Positions 8,015 to 17,132 of a stretch of 64,000 nucleotides of DNA are shown piece by piece. The translations under genes and the position numbers were made by a program. Under the pieces are notes generated by a model. It was not told the origin of the DNA, searched no databases, and saw only the letters and a list, made by a program, of their open reading frames with translations. Numbering within the stretch: the first letter of the stretch is position 1; each line of letters starts with the position of its first letter. The stretch comes from Aquipuribacter sp051216895 (GTDB taxonomy: Bacteria; Actinomycetota; Actinomycetes; Actinomycetales; JBBAYJ01), in NCBI RefSeq assembly GCF_051216895.1, contig NZ_JBPKAO010000006.1, positions 1 to 64,000 of the forward strand. Reading direction: 5' to 3'.

Positions 8015-8955
8015 ACCATCGTCCCGGCGCCGGCGTCGGTGAACACCTCGACCAGCAGGCTGTGCGGGCGCCGGCCGTCGATGACGTAGGCGGCGGGCAC
8101 GCCGCCCCGGACGGCCTCGAGGCAGCCCGCCATCTTGGGGACCATGCCGCTCTGCAGCCGCGGCAGCATCTGCTCCAGGTCGTCGGCGCTCACCTGCGAC
8201 AGCAGGCTGGCGCGGTCCGGCCAGTCCGCGTAGAGGCCCTCGACGTCGGTGAGCACGACGAACCGGGTGGCCCGCAGGGCGACGGCGAGCGCGGCCGCCG
8301 CGGAGTCGGCGTTGACGTTGAGCACCTGCCCCGTGGGCCGACCGGCCGCGTCGACCTCGGGGGCGACGCTGGACACCACCGGCACCCGGCCCGCGTCCAG
8401 CAGGTCCGTGACCGCGCTCGTGTCGACCCCGACGACGTCACCGACGAGCCCGATGTCGACCTCGCTGGTCGAGCCGTCCTCGGCCGTGACGGTGGCCGTC
8501 CGCCGACGGGCGGTGAGCAGGCCGGCGTCCTCGCCCGACATCCCGACGGCGTAGGGGCCGTGGGCGTTGACGAGGCCGACCAGCTCGCGCCCGACGGAGC
8601 CGGTGAGGACCATCCGGACGACGTCCATCGCCTCGCGGGTGGTGACCCGGTAGCCGCCGCGGAACTCGCTGGCGATGCCCATCCGGTCGAGCATGGTGCT
8701 GATCTGCGGCCCGCCGCCGTGCACCACGACGGGTCGCAGCCCGGCCAGGCGCAGGAACAGGATGTCCGCGGCGAACGCGGCCTTCAGCTCGTCGTCGACC
8801 ATGGCGTTGCCGCCGTACTTCACCACCACCAGGGCACCCTGGAGCTGCTCCAGCCAGGGCAGGGCCTCGACCAGGACCGCGGCCTTGGCGCCGGCCGCCT
8901 CGAGCTCCTCGGCCCGGCGGGCGGTGGGACCCGGCGGGCGGGGGTGCTCGCTCAT
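8005..8955 (-). CDS. argB: acetylglutamate kinase
   Basis: Phosphorylates N-acetylglutamate, the second step of arginine synthesis and usually the arginine-inhibited one. The 316-aa protein has the amino-acid-kinase motifs KYGGNAM and HGGGPQI in the N-terminal half and NVNADSAAAALA near the ATP site. ATG at 8955 overlaps the argJ stop as ATGA. It ends the argC-argJ-argB operon, and its stop codon lies in a 14-bp tandem repeat. Confidence 0.97.
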   Translation of the reverse strand: MSEHPRPPGPTARRAEELEAAGAKAAVLVEALPWLEQLQGALVVVKYGGNAMVDDELKAAFAADILFLRLAGLRPVVVHGGGPQISTMLDRMGIASEFRGGYRVTTREAMDVVRMVLTGSVGRELVGLVNAHGPYAVGMSGEDAGLLTARRRTATVTAEDGSTSEVDIGLVGDVVGVDTSAVTDLLDAGRVPVVSSVAPEVDAAGRPTGQVLNVNADSAAAALAVALRATRFVVLTDVEGLYADWPDRASLLSQVSADDLEQMLPRLQSGMVPKMAGCLEAVRGGVPAAYVIDGRRPHSLLVEVFTDAGAGTMVTS

Positions 8956-10199
8956 GTCGAGTAGGCCGAGTTCTCGTGGACGTAGGCGTGGGTGAGGTCG
9001 TTGGTCCACACCGTGGCCCGGGCCGCGCCCGCGTGGAGGTCGACGAGGATCGTCACCTCGCGCCCGGACAGGTCCACGCCGGTGCGGTCCTCCCCCGGCC
9101 CACCGGCGCGGCACACCTGGACGCCGTTGACGGAGACGTCGACCGCGAGCGGGTCGAAGGCGGCCCCGGTGGTGCCCACGGCGGCCAGGATGCGACCCCA
9201 GTTGGGGTCGCGGCCGAAGATGGCGGTCTTGACCAGGGCGCTGCGGGCGATGGCCCGCCCGACCTCGACGCCGTCGTCGTCGGTCGCCGCGCCCACCACC
9301 CGGATGGCCACGTCGTGCTCCGCGCCCTCGGCGTCGGACAGCAGCTGCATGGCCAGGTCGTGGCACAGCTCGGTGAGCACGGTGGTGAACGTGGCCTCGT
9401 CCGGGACGACGCCACCGGCCCCGGACGCCATCAGGGTGACGGTGTCGTTGGTCGACATGCAGCCGTCGGAGTCCAGCCGGTCGAAGGTCACCCGGGTCGC
9501 CGCCCGCAGCGCCCGGTCGAGCGTGGCGGCGTCGAGCACGGCGTCGGTGGTCAGGTGGACGAGCATCGTGGCCAGGCCCGGCGCGAGCATGCCCGCGCCC
9601 TTGGCCATCCCGGCCACGGTCCAGCCGTCGGCGGTGCGGACCGCCTGCTTGGCCCGGGTGTCGGTCGTCATGACGGCCTGCGCCGCGGCGAGGGCGTGGG
9701 CGTCGTCGTCGCCCAGGTCGGCGGCGGCGGCGGTCATCCCGGCCAGGACGGTGGCGGTGTCGAGCGGGACGCCGATGATGCCCGTGGAGCAGACGACGAC
9801 GTCCCCGCCGCCGACCTCGCGCCCGGCGGTGCCGAGCAGCTGCGCGACGTGCTCGGCGGTGCGGTGGGTGACGAGGAACCCGTCGGGCCCGGTGTAGCAG
9901 TTGGCGTTGCCGGCGTTGATCGCCACGGCGCGGGCACTGCCGCTGCGGACGACCTGCTCGCTCCACAGCACCGGGTGCGCGCGGGCACGGTTGGACGTGA
10001 AGACCGCGGCCACGGCGTCGAGCGGGCCGTCGTTGACCAGCAGGGCGATGTCCGGGCGGCCGGACGGCTTGAGCCCGGCCGTGGCGGCGCCGGCCCGGAA
10101 GCCGGCCGGGGCGGTGACACCGGTTCGCCCCGCGTCGCGCGGGCCGTCGCTGACGCGCGGGTCGCCCGCACCGCGGCTGCCGCTCGGGTCAGCGGTCAC
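8952..10199 (-). CDS. argJ: bifunctional ornithine acetyltransferase / N-acetylglutamate synthase
   Basis: Recycles the acetyl group from N-acetylornithine to glutamate; many members also make N-acetylglutamate from acetyl-CoA. The 415-aa precursor has the self-cleavage signature KGAGMLAPGLATML, with the nucleophile Thr at residue 211 after Ala, so it should split into alpha and beta chains. GDPNW-like and SDGCMSTNDT motifs are also present. GTG at 10199 overlaps the argC stop as GTGA. The first 30 residues are poorly conserved low-complexity sequence, so the true start could be later, but no better start codon is visible. Confidence 0.96.
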   Translation of the reverse strand: MTADPSGSRGAGDPRVSDGPRDAGRTGVTAPAGFRAGAATAGLKPSGRPDIALLVNDGPLDAVAAVFTSNRARAHPVLWSEQVVRSGSARAVAINAGNANCYTGPDGFLVTHRTAEHVAQLLGTAGREVGGGDVVVCSTGIIGVPLDTATVLAGMTAAAADLGDDDAHALAAAQAVMTTDTRAKQAVRTADGWTVAGMAKGAGMLAPGLATMLVHLTTDAVLDAATLDRALRAATRVTFDRLDSDGCMSTNDTVTLMASGAGGVVPDEATFTTVLTELCHDLAMQLLSDAEGAEHDVAIRVVGAATDDDGVEVGRAIARSALVKTAIFGRDPNWGRILAAVGTTGAAFDPLAVDVSVNGVQVCRAGGPGEDRTGVDLSGREVTILVDLHAGAARATVWTNDLTHAYVHENSAYST

Positions 10200-11257
10200 G
10201 GTGCGAGCCCCGTGGTGGGCAGGCCCAGGGTCTCGGGCAGCCCCAGCGCGAGGTTGGTGGCCTGGACCGCGGCGCCGGCGGTGCCCTTGGTCAGGTTGTC
10301 GACCGCGGCGACGACGACGGCGCGGCCGCAGCGGTGGTCGAGGGTGACCTGCAGGTGCACGGTGTTGGCTCCCAGGGTGTCGGCCGTCCGGGGCCAGCGG
10401 CCCTCGGGCAGCAGGTGGACGAACGGTTCTGCGGCGTAGGTCGAGGCCCACGCCTCGCGCAGCTGCCCGGCGGTGGTGCCGGGCACGACCCGGGCGGTGC
10501 AGGTGGCGAGGATGCCGCGCGGCATGGGGGCCAGGGTGGGCGTGAAGGACACCGTCACGGGTGCCCCCGCGGCCAGGGTCAGGTTCTGCTCGATCTCCGG
10601 CGTGTGCCGGTGGCCGCCGCCGACGCCGTAGGGGGTCATCGAGCCCATCACCTCGCTGCCGGCCAGGTGCGCCTTGGCCGCCCGACCGGCGCCGCTGGTG
10701 CCCGAGGCCGCGACCACGACGACGTCGTCGGGTTCCAGCACACCCTCGGCCAGGCCCGGCGCGAGCGCCAGCGACACGGCCGTGGGGTAGCAGCCCGGCA
10801 CGGCCAGGCGGGCCGGGGCGTGCGGGTCCAGGCCCGGCAGCCGGTGCCGCTGGCGGCTGCCGCCGGCCAGCACGAGCTCCGGCAGGGCGTAGGGCCAGGC
10901 GCCCGCGTGCGCGCCGCCGTAGAACTCCCGCCAGGCCGCGGGGTCGGTGAGGCGGTGGTCGGCGGCGACGTCGACCACGAGCACGTCCGGGCCGAGCTCG
11001 GCGGCGACGGCAGCGCTGTGGCCATGGGGCAGGGCCAGCGCGACCACGTCGTGGCCGGCCAGGGTCGAGGCGTCCGTCGGCTGCAGCACGGTCTCGGCCA
11101 GCGCCGGCAGCTGCGGGTGGTGCTCGCCCAGCACCGTCCCGGCGCTGGCGGCCGCCGTCAGCGCGCCGACCTCGAGCTCGGGGTGGCCCAGCAGCAGCCG
11201 GAGGAGCTCCCCGCCCGCGTACCCGCTCGCCCCGGCCACCGCCACGCTATACGTCAC
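10196..11257 (-). CDS. argC: N-acetyl-gamma-glutamyl-phosphate reductase
   Basis: NADPH-dependent reductase of the third arginine step. The 353-aa protein begins with the Rossmann motif VAGASGYAGGELLRLL and has the catalytic cysteine at 156 in PGCYPTA, with a GVGGGHRHTPEIEQ segment downstream. The GTG start (11257) has no ribosome-binding site. TATGGT ends 8 nt upstream, so the mRNA is probably leaderless, and an ArgR-type box overlaps that hexamer. First gene of argCJB. Confidence 0.96.
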   Translation of the reverse strand: MTYSVAVAGASGYAGGELLRLLLGHPELEVGALTAAASAGTVLGEHHPQLPALAETVLQPTDASTLAGHDVVALALPHGHSAAVAAELGPDVLVVDVAADHRLTDPAAWREFYGGAHAGAWPYALPELVLAGGSRQRHRLPGLDPHAPARLAVPGCYPTAVSLALAPGLAEGVLEPDDVVVVAASGTSGAGRAAKAHLAGSEVMGSMTPYGVGGGHRHTPEIEQNLTLAAGAPVTVSFTPTLAPMPRGILATCTARVVPGTTAGQLREAWASTYAAEPFVHLLPEGRWPRTADTLGANTVHLQVTLDHRCGRAVVVAAVDNLTKGTAGAAVQATNLALGLPETLGLPTTGLAP

Positions 11258-11259
11258 AG

Positions 11260-11273
11260 TGCATGACCATACA
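11260..11273 (-). promoter_or_regulatory. ArgR-type operator over the argC promoter
   Basis: Minus-strand TGTATGGTCATGCA (11273..11260) differs by one base from the site before argD, and contains the putative argC -10 hexamer TATGGT (11271..11266). It ends 2 nt before the GTG start. Binding by the ArgR encoded in this window would be expected to occlude transcription initiation. Inferred from shared sequence and context. Confidence 0.75.
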
Positions 11274-11285
11274 CAGGGTGGGGCC

Positions 11286-11942
11286 TCAGCCGGCTCCCAG
11301 CAGGGCGCGGCCCTGGTCGGTGAGACCGTCGACGGCGACCTGGGGGTGGCCTTGGTCGCGCCACCGCTCGGCAGTCATCCGGAAGCGGCGGCCCTCCCTG
11401 CGCTGCCCCCGGACCACCTCGACCGTGTCGCCGTCGTCCAGGTAGCCGGCCTTGTGCGACACCCGGGCGCTGGCCCGGTTGTCCTTGTACGCGGACGTCA
11501 CGGCCGAACCGGCCCGCAGGTGGTCGAAGGCCAGCGACAGCACCGCCAGCCGCATCAGGCTCCCGGTGCCCCTCCCCTGGTGGGCCTGGCCGAGCCACGA
11601 GCCGGTGGACACCTCACGGGTGACGGCGAACCGGGTCGACTGCAGGTCCTGGCGCCCGACGACGACCCCGTCGCGCAGCACGGCGAAGGAGAGGTCCCAC
11701 TGCTCGGCCGTCAGGGCCGCCCGTGTCCTCCAGACGTGCTGGGCGACGCTGCGGCCGCGCTCGAGGTCACCGACGTCGGCCCAGTCGCCGAGCGGCTGCC
11801 AGGACGGGTCGTGGATGCCCTCCGCCGCCACCGTGGCCAGCGCCGGGAGCAGGTCGTCGTCGACGTAGCGCAGCTCGACGCCGTCCCCGGCCCGCAGCGT
11901 GAGCCCGAAGAACGGGTGCAGGTCGTCCCAGCCGAGCGTCAT
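11286..11942 (-). CDS. GNAT-family N-acetyltransferase
   Basis: Predicted acetyl-CoA-dependent acetyltransferase of 218 aa; the substrate is unknown. The acetyl-CoA loop is visible as QAHQGRGTGSLM (motif Q/R-x-x-G-x-G/A), followed by LAVLSLAFDHL and a C-terminal NRASARVSHKAGY segment typical of RimJ-like acetyltransferases. ATG at 11942 has a GGGAGGGGG ribosome-binding site 8 nt upstream, which decides the start over a longer reading. It sits between argC and pheT on the same strand, but nothing ties it to either pathway. Confidence 0.9.
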   Translation of the reverse strand: MTLGWDDLHPFFGLTLRAGDGVELRYVDDDLLPALATVAAEGIHDPSWQPLGDWADVGDLERGRSVAQHVWRTRAALTAEQWDLSFAVLRDGVVVGRQDLQSTRFAVTREVSTGSWLGQAHQGRGTGSLMRLAVLSLAFDHLRAGSAVTSAYKDNRASARVSHKAGYLDDGDTVEVVRGQRREGRRFRMTAERWRDQGHPQVAVDGLTDQGRALLGAG

Positions 11943-12004
11943 GGCGCTGCCCCCTCCCGGTCGGTGACCGCACCCGTCCACGTGTCGCACGCCACCGTCC
12001 GGCC

Positions 12005-14572
12005 TCAGGTGCGCAGCGTCGCGCCGACCGCCTCGGCGGCCCGCAGGGCCCCGGCCCGGGCGGACTGCACCTCCTCCGCGGTCAGCGTCCGGTCGGGGGC
12101 GCGGAACCGCAACGCGTAGGCCAGGGACTTCCGGCCGTCACCGACCTGGGTCCCGGTGTAGACGTCGAACAGCCGGATCGACTCGAGCACGTCGCCGGCC
12201 CCCATCACCAGCGCCGCCTCGACCGCGCTGGCCGGGACCGATGTCTCCACGACGAGGGCCAGGTCCTCCTTGGCCACGGGCTGGCGCGAGAGGGGCTGCG
12301 CCGTGACGACGCCACCGGCCCCGGCGGCGACCACCAGGTCGAGGTCGAGCTCGACGGCACAGGTGCGGGCGGGCAGCCCCAGCCGTGCCAGCACGCGCGG
12401 GTGCAGCTCCCCGGCGTGCCCGACGAGGACGGGCTCGCCGAGGGCCCCGGCGACGTGCAGCGCGGCGCAGCGCCCCGGGTGCCACGGCGCGTGCTCGTCC
12501 GGGGTGACCGTGAGGGCGGCGCCGGCCGCCGAGGCGACCTGCCGGGCGACGTGCACGACGTCGACCCAGCCGAACGGTCGGCCCGGTCCCTGCCAGCCCG
12601 CCGGCTCGGCCTGCCCGGCCAGGACCGCGGCCAGGCGTCGCGGCTGGCGGGGCACGGCGGCGTCGAGCGCGGCCAGCTCGTCGTCGGTGGGCCTCGCGTC
12701 GGTCCCGGGGACCCCCGCGGAGGCGGTGCCGGCCGACGGCCGGACCACCAGGCCGACCTCGAAGACCGCCAGGTCGGTCTCGCCGCGCCCCAGGTTGCGC
12801 ACGGCGGTGTCCAGCAGCGGCGTCAGCAGGTTCGTCCGCATCTCCGGCTGCTCGTCGCTCAGCGGGTTGGCCAGGCGCAGCGCCCGGCGGCGGGCGTCGT
12901 CGACCGGCAGCTCGAGGGCGTCGTGGGCCGCCGGGGCCACGAACGGGTAGGACAGCACCTCGACCAGGCCGGTCGAGACGAGGTGCTCGCGGACGCGCCG
13001 TACGGTGCGCTGCGCCTCCGTGAGACCGCCTCCGGGCGGCGGGGTCGGGACCCGCTCGGGGATGGCGTCGTAGCCGCGCAGCCGGGCGACCTCCTCGGTG
13101 AGCTCGGGCGCACCGGTCAGGTCGGGCCGCCACGACGGCGGGGTGACGGCCAGCCGGTCGCCCGCCGGCACCACGTCGCAGCCGATCTCGCGCAGGGTCT
13201 GCACGACCTGGTCGGTGGTGTAGTCGACGCCCACCAGCCGGGCCGGGAACGCCGGGTCGAGGCCGATGGCCTCGGCAGCGACGACCTGGTCGAGGTCCGT
13301 CCAGGCCTCGTCCGCCGTCCCGCCGCCGTGCTCCACCAGCAGGCGGACCGCGAGCTCGGCCGCCGCAGGCGCCAGGTTCGGGTCGACGCCGCGCTCGAAG
13401 CGCCGGCTCGCCTCACTGGGCAGCCGGTGCCGGCGCGCGGTCCGGCCGACGCTGACGGCGTCGAAGTGCGCGGCCTCGACCAGGACGTCCCGCGTGGCGT
13501 CGGTGACCTCGGTGTCGGCACCACCCATGACGCCGGCCAGACCCAGGATGCGGGAGGCGCCCTCGCCGGTCCCGCTGTCGGTGATGAGCAGGTCCTCCGG
13601 GTGCAGGGTCCGCTCGACGTCGTCCAGGGTGCGCAACGTCTCGCCCGCACGGGCGCGGCGGACCACGACCTCCCCGGCCAGCAGCCCCAGGTCGTAGGCG
13701 TGCAGGGGCTGACCGAGGGCCAGCATCACGTAGTTGGTGACGTCGACGGCGAGGCTGATGGGCCGCATCCCTGCCTGGGTCAGGCGTCGGGTGAGCCAGG
13801 CCGGGCTGGCCGCGGTGGGGTCGATGCCGCGCACGGCACGGGCGACGAACCGGTCGGCGCCGGCGCGACCGTGGATCGGGGCGTCGTCCTGCACCCGGAC
13901 CGGGTAGCCCTCCCCCGTGCTGGGCGTCGGTGCCAGGCCCGCGACGGGGTCCACGAACGGACGGCCGGTGCTGTGGGAGTACTCGCGGGCGACGCCGCGC
14001 ACGCTCAGGCAGTAGCCGCGGTCCGGCGTCACGTTGACCTCGACGGTCTGCTCGGCCAGGCCCAGCAGGCCCAGCGCGTCCTGGCCGGGAGCCAGCGTCT
14101 CGGCGTCGTGCCCGAGGCGGGTCAGCACGATGATGCCGTCGTGGTCCTCGCCCAGGCCGAGCTCGGCGGCCGAGCAGATCATGCCGTCGGAGACGTGGCC
14201 GTACGTCTTGCGTGAGGCGATGGCGAACCCGCCGGCCAGGACCGCACCGGGCAGGGAGACGACGACCAGGTCGCCGGGGGCGAAGTTGTGCGCCCCGCAG
14301 ACGATGCCGCGCGGCCGGCGGGTCGACCCGTCGGTCCCGTCGGGCCCGTGCGGCCCGACGTCGACCGTGCACCAGTTGATGGTCTTGCCGTTCTTCTGCG
14401 GCTCGGGCTGCATCGTGAGGACCCGGCCCACGACGACGGGGCCGGAGACGTCACCACCGTGGATGCCCTCCTCCTCCAGGCCCACCCGGACCAGGTCGGC
14501 GGCCACCTGCTCGGCGGTGGTTCCGGTGGGGACGTCCACGTGCTCGGCGAGCCACGACATCTGTATGCGCAT
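12005..14572 (-). CDS. pheT: phenylalanyl-tRNA synthetase beta subunit
   Basis: 855-aa subunit of the (alpha-beta)2 enzyme that charges tRNA-Phe. Order of domains: N-terminal B1 with MSWLAEHVDVP, a tRNA-binding OB fold with IVCGAHNFAPGDLVVV (about 90-105), B3/B4 (RPISLAVDVTNYVMLALGQPLHAYD), B5, the class II-like core (EEVARLRGYDAIPERVP), and a C-terminal ferredoxin-like anticodon-binding domain (QPVAKEDLALVV, VYTGTQVGDGRKSLAYALRF). ATG at 14572 overlaps the pheS stop as TGATG and has GGAGG 8 nt upstream. Normal length. Confidence 0.97.
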   Translation of the reverse strand: MRIQMSWLAEHVDVPTGTTAEQVAADLVRVGLEEEGIHGGDVSGPVVVGRVLTMQPEPQKNGKTINWCTVDVGPHGPDGTDGSTRRPRGIVCGAHNFAPGDLVVVSLPGAVLAGGFAIASRKTYGHVSDGMICSAAELGLGEDHDGIIVLTRLGHDAETLAPGQDALGLLGLAEQTVEVNVTPDRGYCLSVRGVAREYSHSTGRPFVDPVAGLAPTPSTGEGYPVRVQDDAPIHGRAGADRFVARAVRGIDPTAASPAWLTRRLTQAGMRPISLAVDVTNYVMLALGQPLHAYDLGLLAGEVVVRRARAGETLRTLDDVERTLHPEDLLITDSGTGEGASRILGLAGVMGGADTEVTDATRDVLVEAAHFDAVSVGRTARRHRLPSEASRRFERGVDPNLAPAAAELAVRLLVEHGGGTADEAWTDLDQVVAAEAIGLDPAFPARLVGVDYTTDQVVQTLREIGCDVVPAGDRLAVTPPSWRPDLTGAPELTEEVARLRGYDAIPERVPTPPPGGGLTEAQRTVRRVREHLVSTGLVEVLSYPFVAPAAHDALELPVDDARRRALRLANPLSDEQPEMRTNLLTPLLDTAVRNLGRGETDLAVFEVGLVVRPSAGTASAGVPGTDARPTDDELAALDAAVPRQPRRLAAVLAGQAEPAGWQGPGRPFGWVDVVHVARQVASAAGAALTVTPDEHAPWHPGRCAALHVAGALGEPVLVGHAGELHPRVLARLGLPARTCAVELDLDLVVAAGAGGVVTAQPLSRQPVAKEDLALVVETSVPASAVEAALVMGAGDVLESIRLFDVYTGTQVGDGRKSLAYALRFRAPDRTLTAEEVQSARAGALRAAEAVGATLRT

Positions 14573-15714
14573 CAGGCGATCCCTCCGAGCTGACGGGCGA
14601 ACCGGACGTCGCCCTCGACCATGTCGCGCATGTCGGCGACCCCGTTGCGGAACATCAGGGTCCGTTCCACGCCCATGCCGAACGCGAACCCGGAGTACAC
14701 GTCCGGGTCCACGCCGCAGGCCACCAGGACGCGGGGGTTGACCATGCCGCAGCCACCCCACTCGATCCAGCCGGTCCCGCCGCAGGTGCGGCAGGCCGGG
14801 TCGACGACGCCCGTGCGGGCCGCGCAGACGAAGCACCGCAGGTCGACCTCGGCGCTCGGCTCGGTGAACGGGAAGAACGCCGGGCGCAGCCGCGTGGTGA
14901 CGGCGTCGCCGAACATCGCCTGGGCGAAGTGGGTCAGCGTGCCCTTGAGGTCGGCCATGGTCAGGCCCTCGTCGACCGCCAGGCCCTCGACCTGGTGGAA
15001 CACCGGGGTGTGGGTCGCGTCGAGCTCGTCGGTGCGGAACGTGCGGCCGGGCGCGATCACGTAGACCGGGACGCCGCGGGTCAGCAGCGACCGGGCCTGG
15101 ACGGGCGAGGTGTGGGTGCGCAGGACCAGGTTGGCCTCGGGCGGGTCGACGTAGAAGCTGTCCTGCATCTGCCGGGCCGGGTGGTCGGCGCCGATGTTGA
15201 GCGCGTCGAAGTTGAACCACTCGGCCTCGACCTCCGGGCCCTCCGCCACCTCCCAGCCCATGGCCACGAACACGTCGGAGACGCGGTCCATCAGGGCGGT
15301 CAGCGGGTGAGCGGCGCCGGGGGCGCGGCGCGCGGTCGGCAGGGTGACGTCGACGGCCTCCTCGGTGAGGATGCGGGCGTCGCGCTCGGCCTCCAGCTCG
15401 GCCTGACGCTCGGTGAGCGCGCGGGTGACCTGCCCGCGGGCCTGGCCGACGAGCTTGCCGGCGGCGGCCTTCTCCGCGCCGGGCAGCTGCCCGATGGACC
15501 GGTTGGCCAGCGCCAGCGGGGAGCGGTCCCCGGCGTGGGCGAGCCTCACCTGCTTGAGGGCGTCGAGGTCGCCGGCGCTCGCCGCGGCGGCCGAGGCGGC
15601 GGCGACGGCACCACCGACGGCCTCCTCGGTGAGCTCGAGCGGGGCGACGGGCTGACCGTCGGCGGGAGCCGTGGTGGGGGCTCCGCTGGGGGCATCGTGA
15701 GGCTGGCCGGACAC
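14572..15714 (-). CDS. pheS: phenylalanyl-tRNA synthetase alpha subunit
   Basis: Catalytic class II subunit, 380 aa. An N-terminal coiled coil (about 25-110) is followed by motif 1 (GWEVAEGPEVEAEWFNFDALN), motif 2 (FRTDELDATHTPVFHQVEGLAVD) and motif 3 (GCGMVNPRVL). It has a four-cysteine patch, CFVC and CRTC, before GGTGWIEWGG, as is common in this family. The GTG start at 15714 has no ribosome-binding site but a TAGACT hexamer 8 nt upstream, suggesting leaderless translation. Operon pheS-pheT. Confidence 0.97.
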   Translation of the reverse strand: MSGQPHDAPSGAPTTAPADGQPVAPLELTEEAVGGAVAAASAAAASAGDLDALKQVRLAHAGDRSPLALANRSIGQLPGAEKAAAGKLVGQARGQVTRALTERQAELEAERDARILTEEAVDVTLPTARRAPGAAHPLTALMDRVSDVFVAMGWEVAEGPEVEAEWFNFDALNIGADHPARQMQDSFYVDPPEANLVLRTHTSPVQARSLLTRGVPVYVIAPGRTFRTDELDATHTPVFHQVEGLAVDEGLTMADLKGTLTHFAQAMFGDAVTTRLRPAFFPFTEPSAEVDLRCFVCAARTGVVDPACRTCGGTGWIEWGGCGMVNPRVLVACGVDPDVYSGFAFGMGVERTLMFRNGVADMRDMVEGDVRFARQLGGIA

Positions 15715-15722
15715 GGTTGCGG

Positions 15723-15728
15723 AGTCTA
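15723..15728 (-). promoter_or_regulatory. -10 hexamer of pheST (leaderless type)
   Basis: Minus-strand TAGACT ends 8 nt before the pheS GTG, with no Shine-Dalgarno sequence between. The same hexamer and spacing occur at dnaE. Confidence 0.55.
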
Positions 15729-15775
15729 GGTGCGGGTCGCCGTCCCGTGCGCCCCGGTATCGGCGGGCGGGGCCG

Positions 15776-16639
15776 TCAGCGGGCGGGGTCGCGCCGGGCG
15801 CGGGCCGAGGCGTACAGGCAGACCGTCGCGGCCATGGCCAGGTTGAGGCTCTCGGCGCGACCGTGGATGGGCACCGACACCGTGGTGTCGGCCAGCGCCG
15901 CGTCCTCCACCGGCAGCCCCCACGCCTCGTTGCCGAGGACCCAGGCGTGCGGCCCCACGAGCAGGCCCCGCCCGTCGGCGGCCTGGTCCTGCAGGTCGTC
16001 CAGGTCCTGCTGACCGTCCGCAGCCGTGGCGAGGGTGGCGATGCCGGCCTGCCGGCAGGCGGCGACGACCTCGGCCAGCGGCAGACCCGTGACGACCGGG
16101 ACGTGGAACAGGCTGCCCGCGGTGGAGCGGACGACCTTGGGGCTGTGGACGTCCACCGACTCCGCGGTGAGCACCACGGCGTCGGCCCCGGACGCGTCGG
16201 CGGCCCGGACGACGGTCCCCGCGTTGCCCGGGTCGCGGACCCGGGCCAGGACGACCAGGGTGCGCGGGCGGCCGGCCAGCACCTGGGCCAGGTCCACGTC
16301 CACCCGGTGGGCGACGGCCAGGACCTGCTGGGGGGTCACCGCGTCGGCCATCACCGCGAGCACCTCGGCGCTGGCCGTCCGCACCTCGACCCCGGCCTCC
16401 AGCGCCACGCGCTGGTACGCGGGGTCGGCACCAGGACCGACGTACAGGGTGTCGACGACGACCCCGACCGCGGCCTCGGGGTCGCCCACCGCGGCCAGCA
16501 GCTCGGTCACCGGCCCGTGACCCTCGACCAGGAACCGGCCCTGGGCCTGACGCACCGAGCGCCCGGAGAGCCGGGCCACCTTCTTCACCCGCTCGGCGCG
16601 GGGGTTGGTGAGCTCCGGCGCCTCCGGGCGCTCGGTCAT
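15776..16639 (-). CDS. SpoU/TrmH-family RNA 2'-O-ribose methyltransferase
   Basis: Predicted SAM-dependent methyltransferase of rRNA or tRNA ribose. The 287-aa protein has an N-terminal substrate-binding domain (RVKKVARLSGRSVRQAQGRFLVEG) and a C-terminal SPOUT knot with motif 1 LARVRDPGNAGTVVRAADASGA, motif 2 LVGPHAWVLGNEAWGLP and motif 3 VSVPIHGRAESLNLAMAATVCLYA, including the Asn, Arg, Glu and Ser/Asn residues of the family. It lies between rplT and pheS, a common actinobacterial position. Which nucleotide it modifies cannot be told from the sequence. Confidence 0.93.
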   Translation of the reverse strand: MTERPEAPELTNPRAERVKKVARLSGRSVRQAQGRFLVEGHGPVTELLAAVGDPEAAVGVVVDTLYVGPGADPAYQRVALEAGVEVRTASAEVLAVMADAVTPQQVLAVAHRVDVDLAQVLAGRPRTLVVLARVRDPGNAGTVVRAADASGADAVVLTAESVDVHSPKVVRSTAGSLFHVPVVTGLPLAEVVAACRQAGIATLATAADGQQDLDDLQDQAADGRGLLVGPHAWVLGNEAWGLPVEDAALADTTVSVPIHGRAESLNLAMAATVCLYASARARRDPAR

Positions 16640-16677
16640 GTGCGTGATGCCTGAGGTGCTCGTGCGCGACGGACCGC

Positions 16678-17073
16678 TCAGGCGGCCTTGTCGGCCTTGT
16701 CCGCCGGCTTGGCGTTCGCCGGCAGAGCCGCCTTGGCCGCCTCGACCAGGACGGCGAAGGCCGCCTCGTCGTTCACGGCCATCTCGGCGAGCATCCGGCG
16801 GTCGACCTCGATGCCGGCCAGGTTGAGACCCTGGATGAACCGGTTGTAGGTGATGCCGTTCGCGCGGGCCGCGGCGTTGATGCGCTGGATCCACAGCCGG
16901 CGGAAGTCACCCTTGCGCGCCTTGCGGTCGCGGTAGGAGTACACGCTGGAGTGGAGCAGCTGCTCCTTGGCCTTGCGGTACAGGCGCGAGCGCTGACCGC
17001 GGTAGCCGCTGGCCTTCTCGAGGACCTCGCGGCGCTTCTTGTGGGCATTCACTGCCCTCTTCACACGTGCCAT
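16678..17073 (-). CDS. rplT: 50S ribosomal protein L20
   Basis: 131-aa rRNA-binding protein needed for early 50S assembly. The N-terminal basic arm MARVKRAVNAHKKRREVLEKASGYRG and the core SRLYRKAKEQ, RDRKARKGDFRRLWIQRINAAAR and GLNLAGIEVDRRMLAE are canonical. The tail ADKADKAA is an extra acidic/basic extension. ATG has AGGAG six nt upstream. Third gene of infC-rpmI-rplT. Confidence 0.98.
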   Translation of the reverse strand: MARVKRAVNAHKKRREVLEKASGYRGQRSRLYRKAKEQLLHSSVYSYRDRKARKGDFRRLWIQRINAAARANGITYNRFIQGLNLAGIEVDRRMLAEMAVNDEAAFAVLVEAAKAALPANAKPADKADKAA

Positions 17074-17132
17074 GTGGTGCTCCTGCTAGTTCGTGGGGAG
17101 GTCGCTGCCGACCCGGACGTGCGAGGGAAGGC

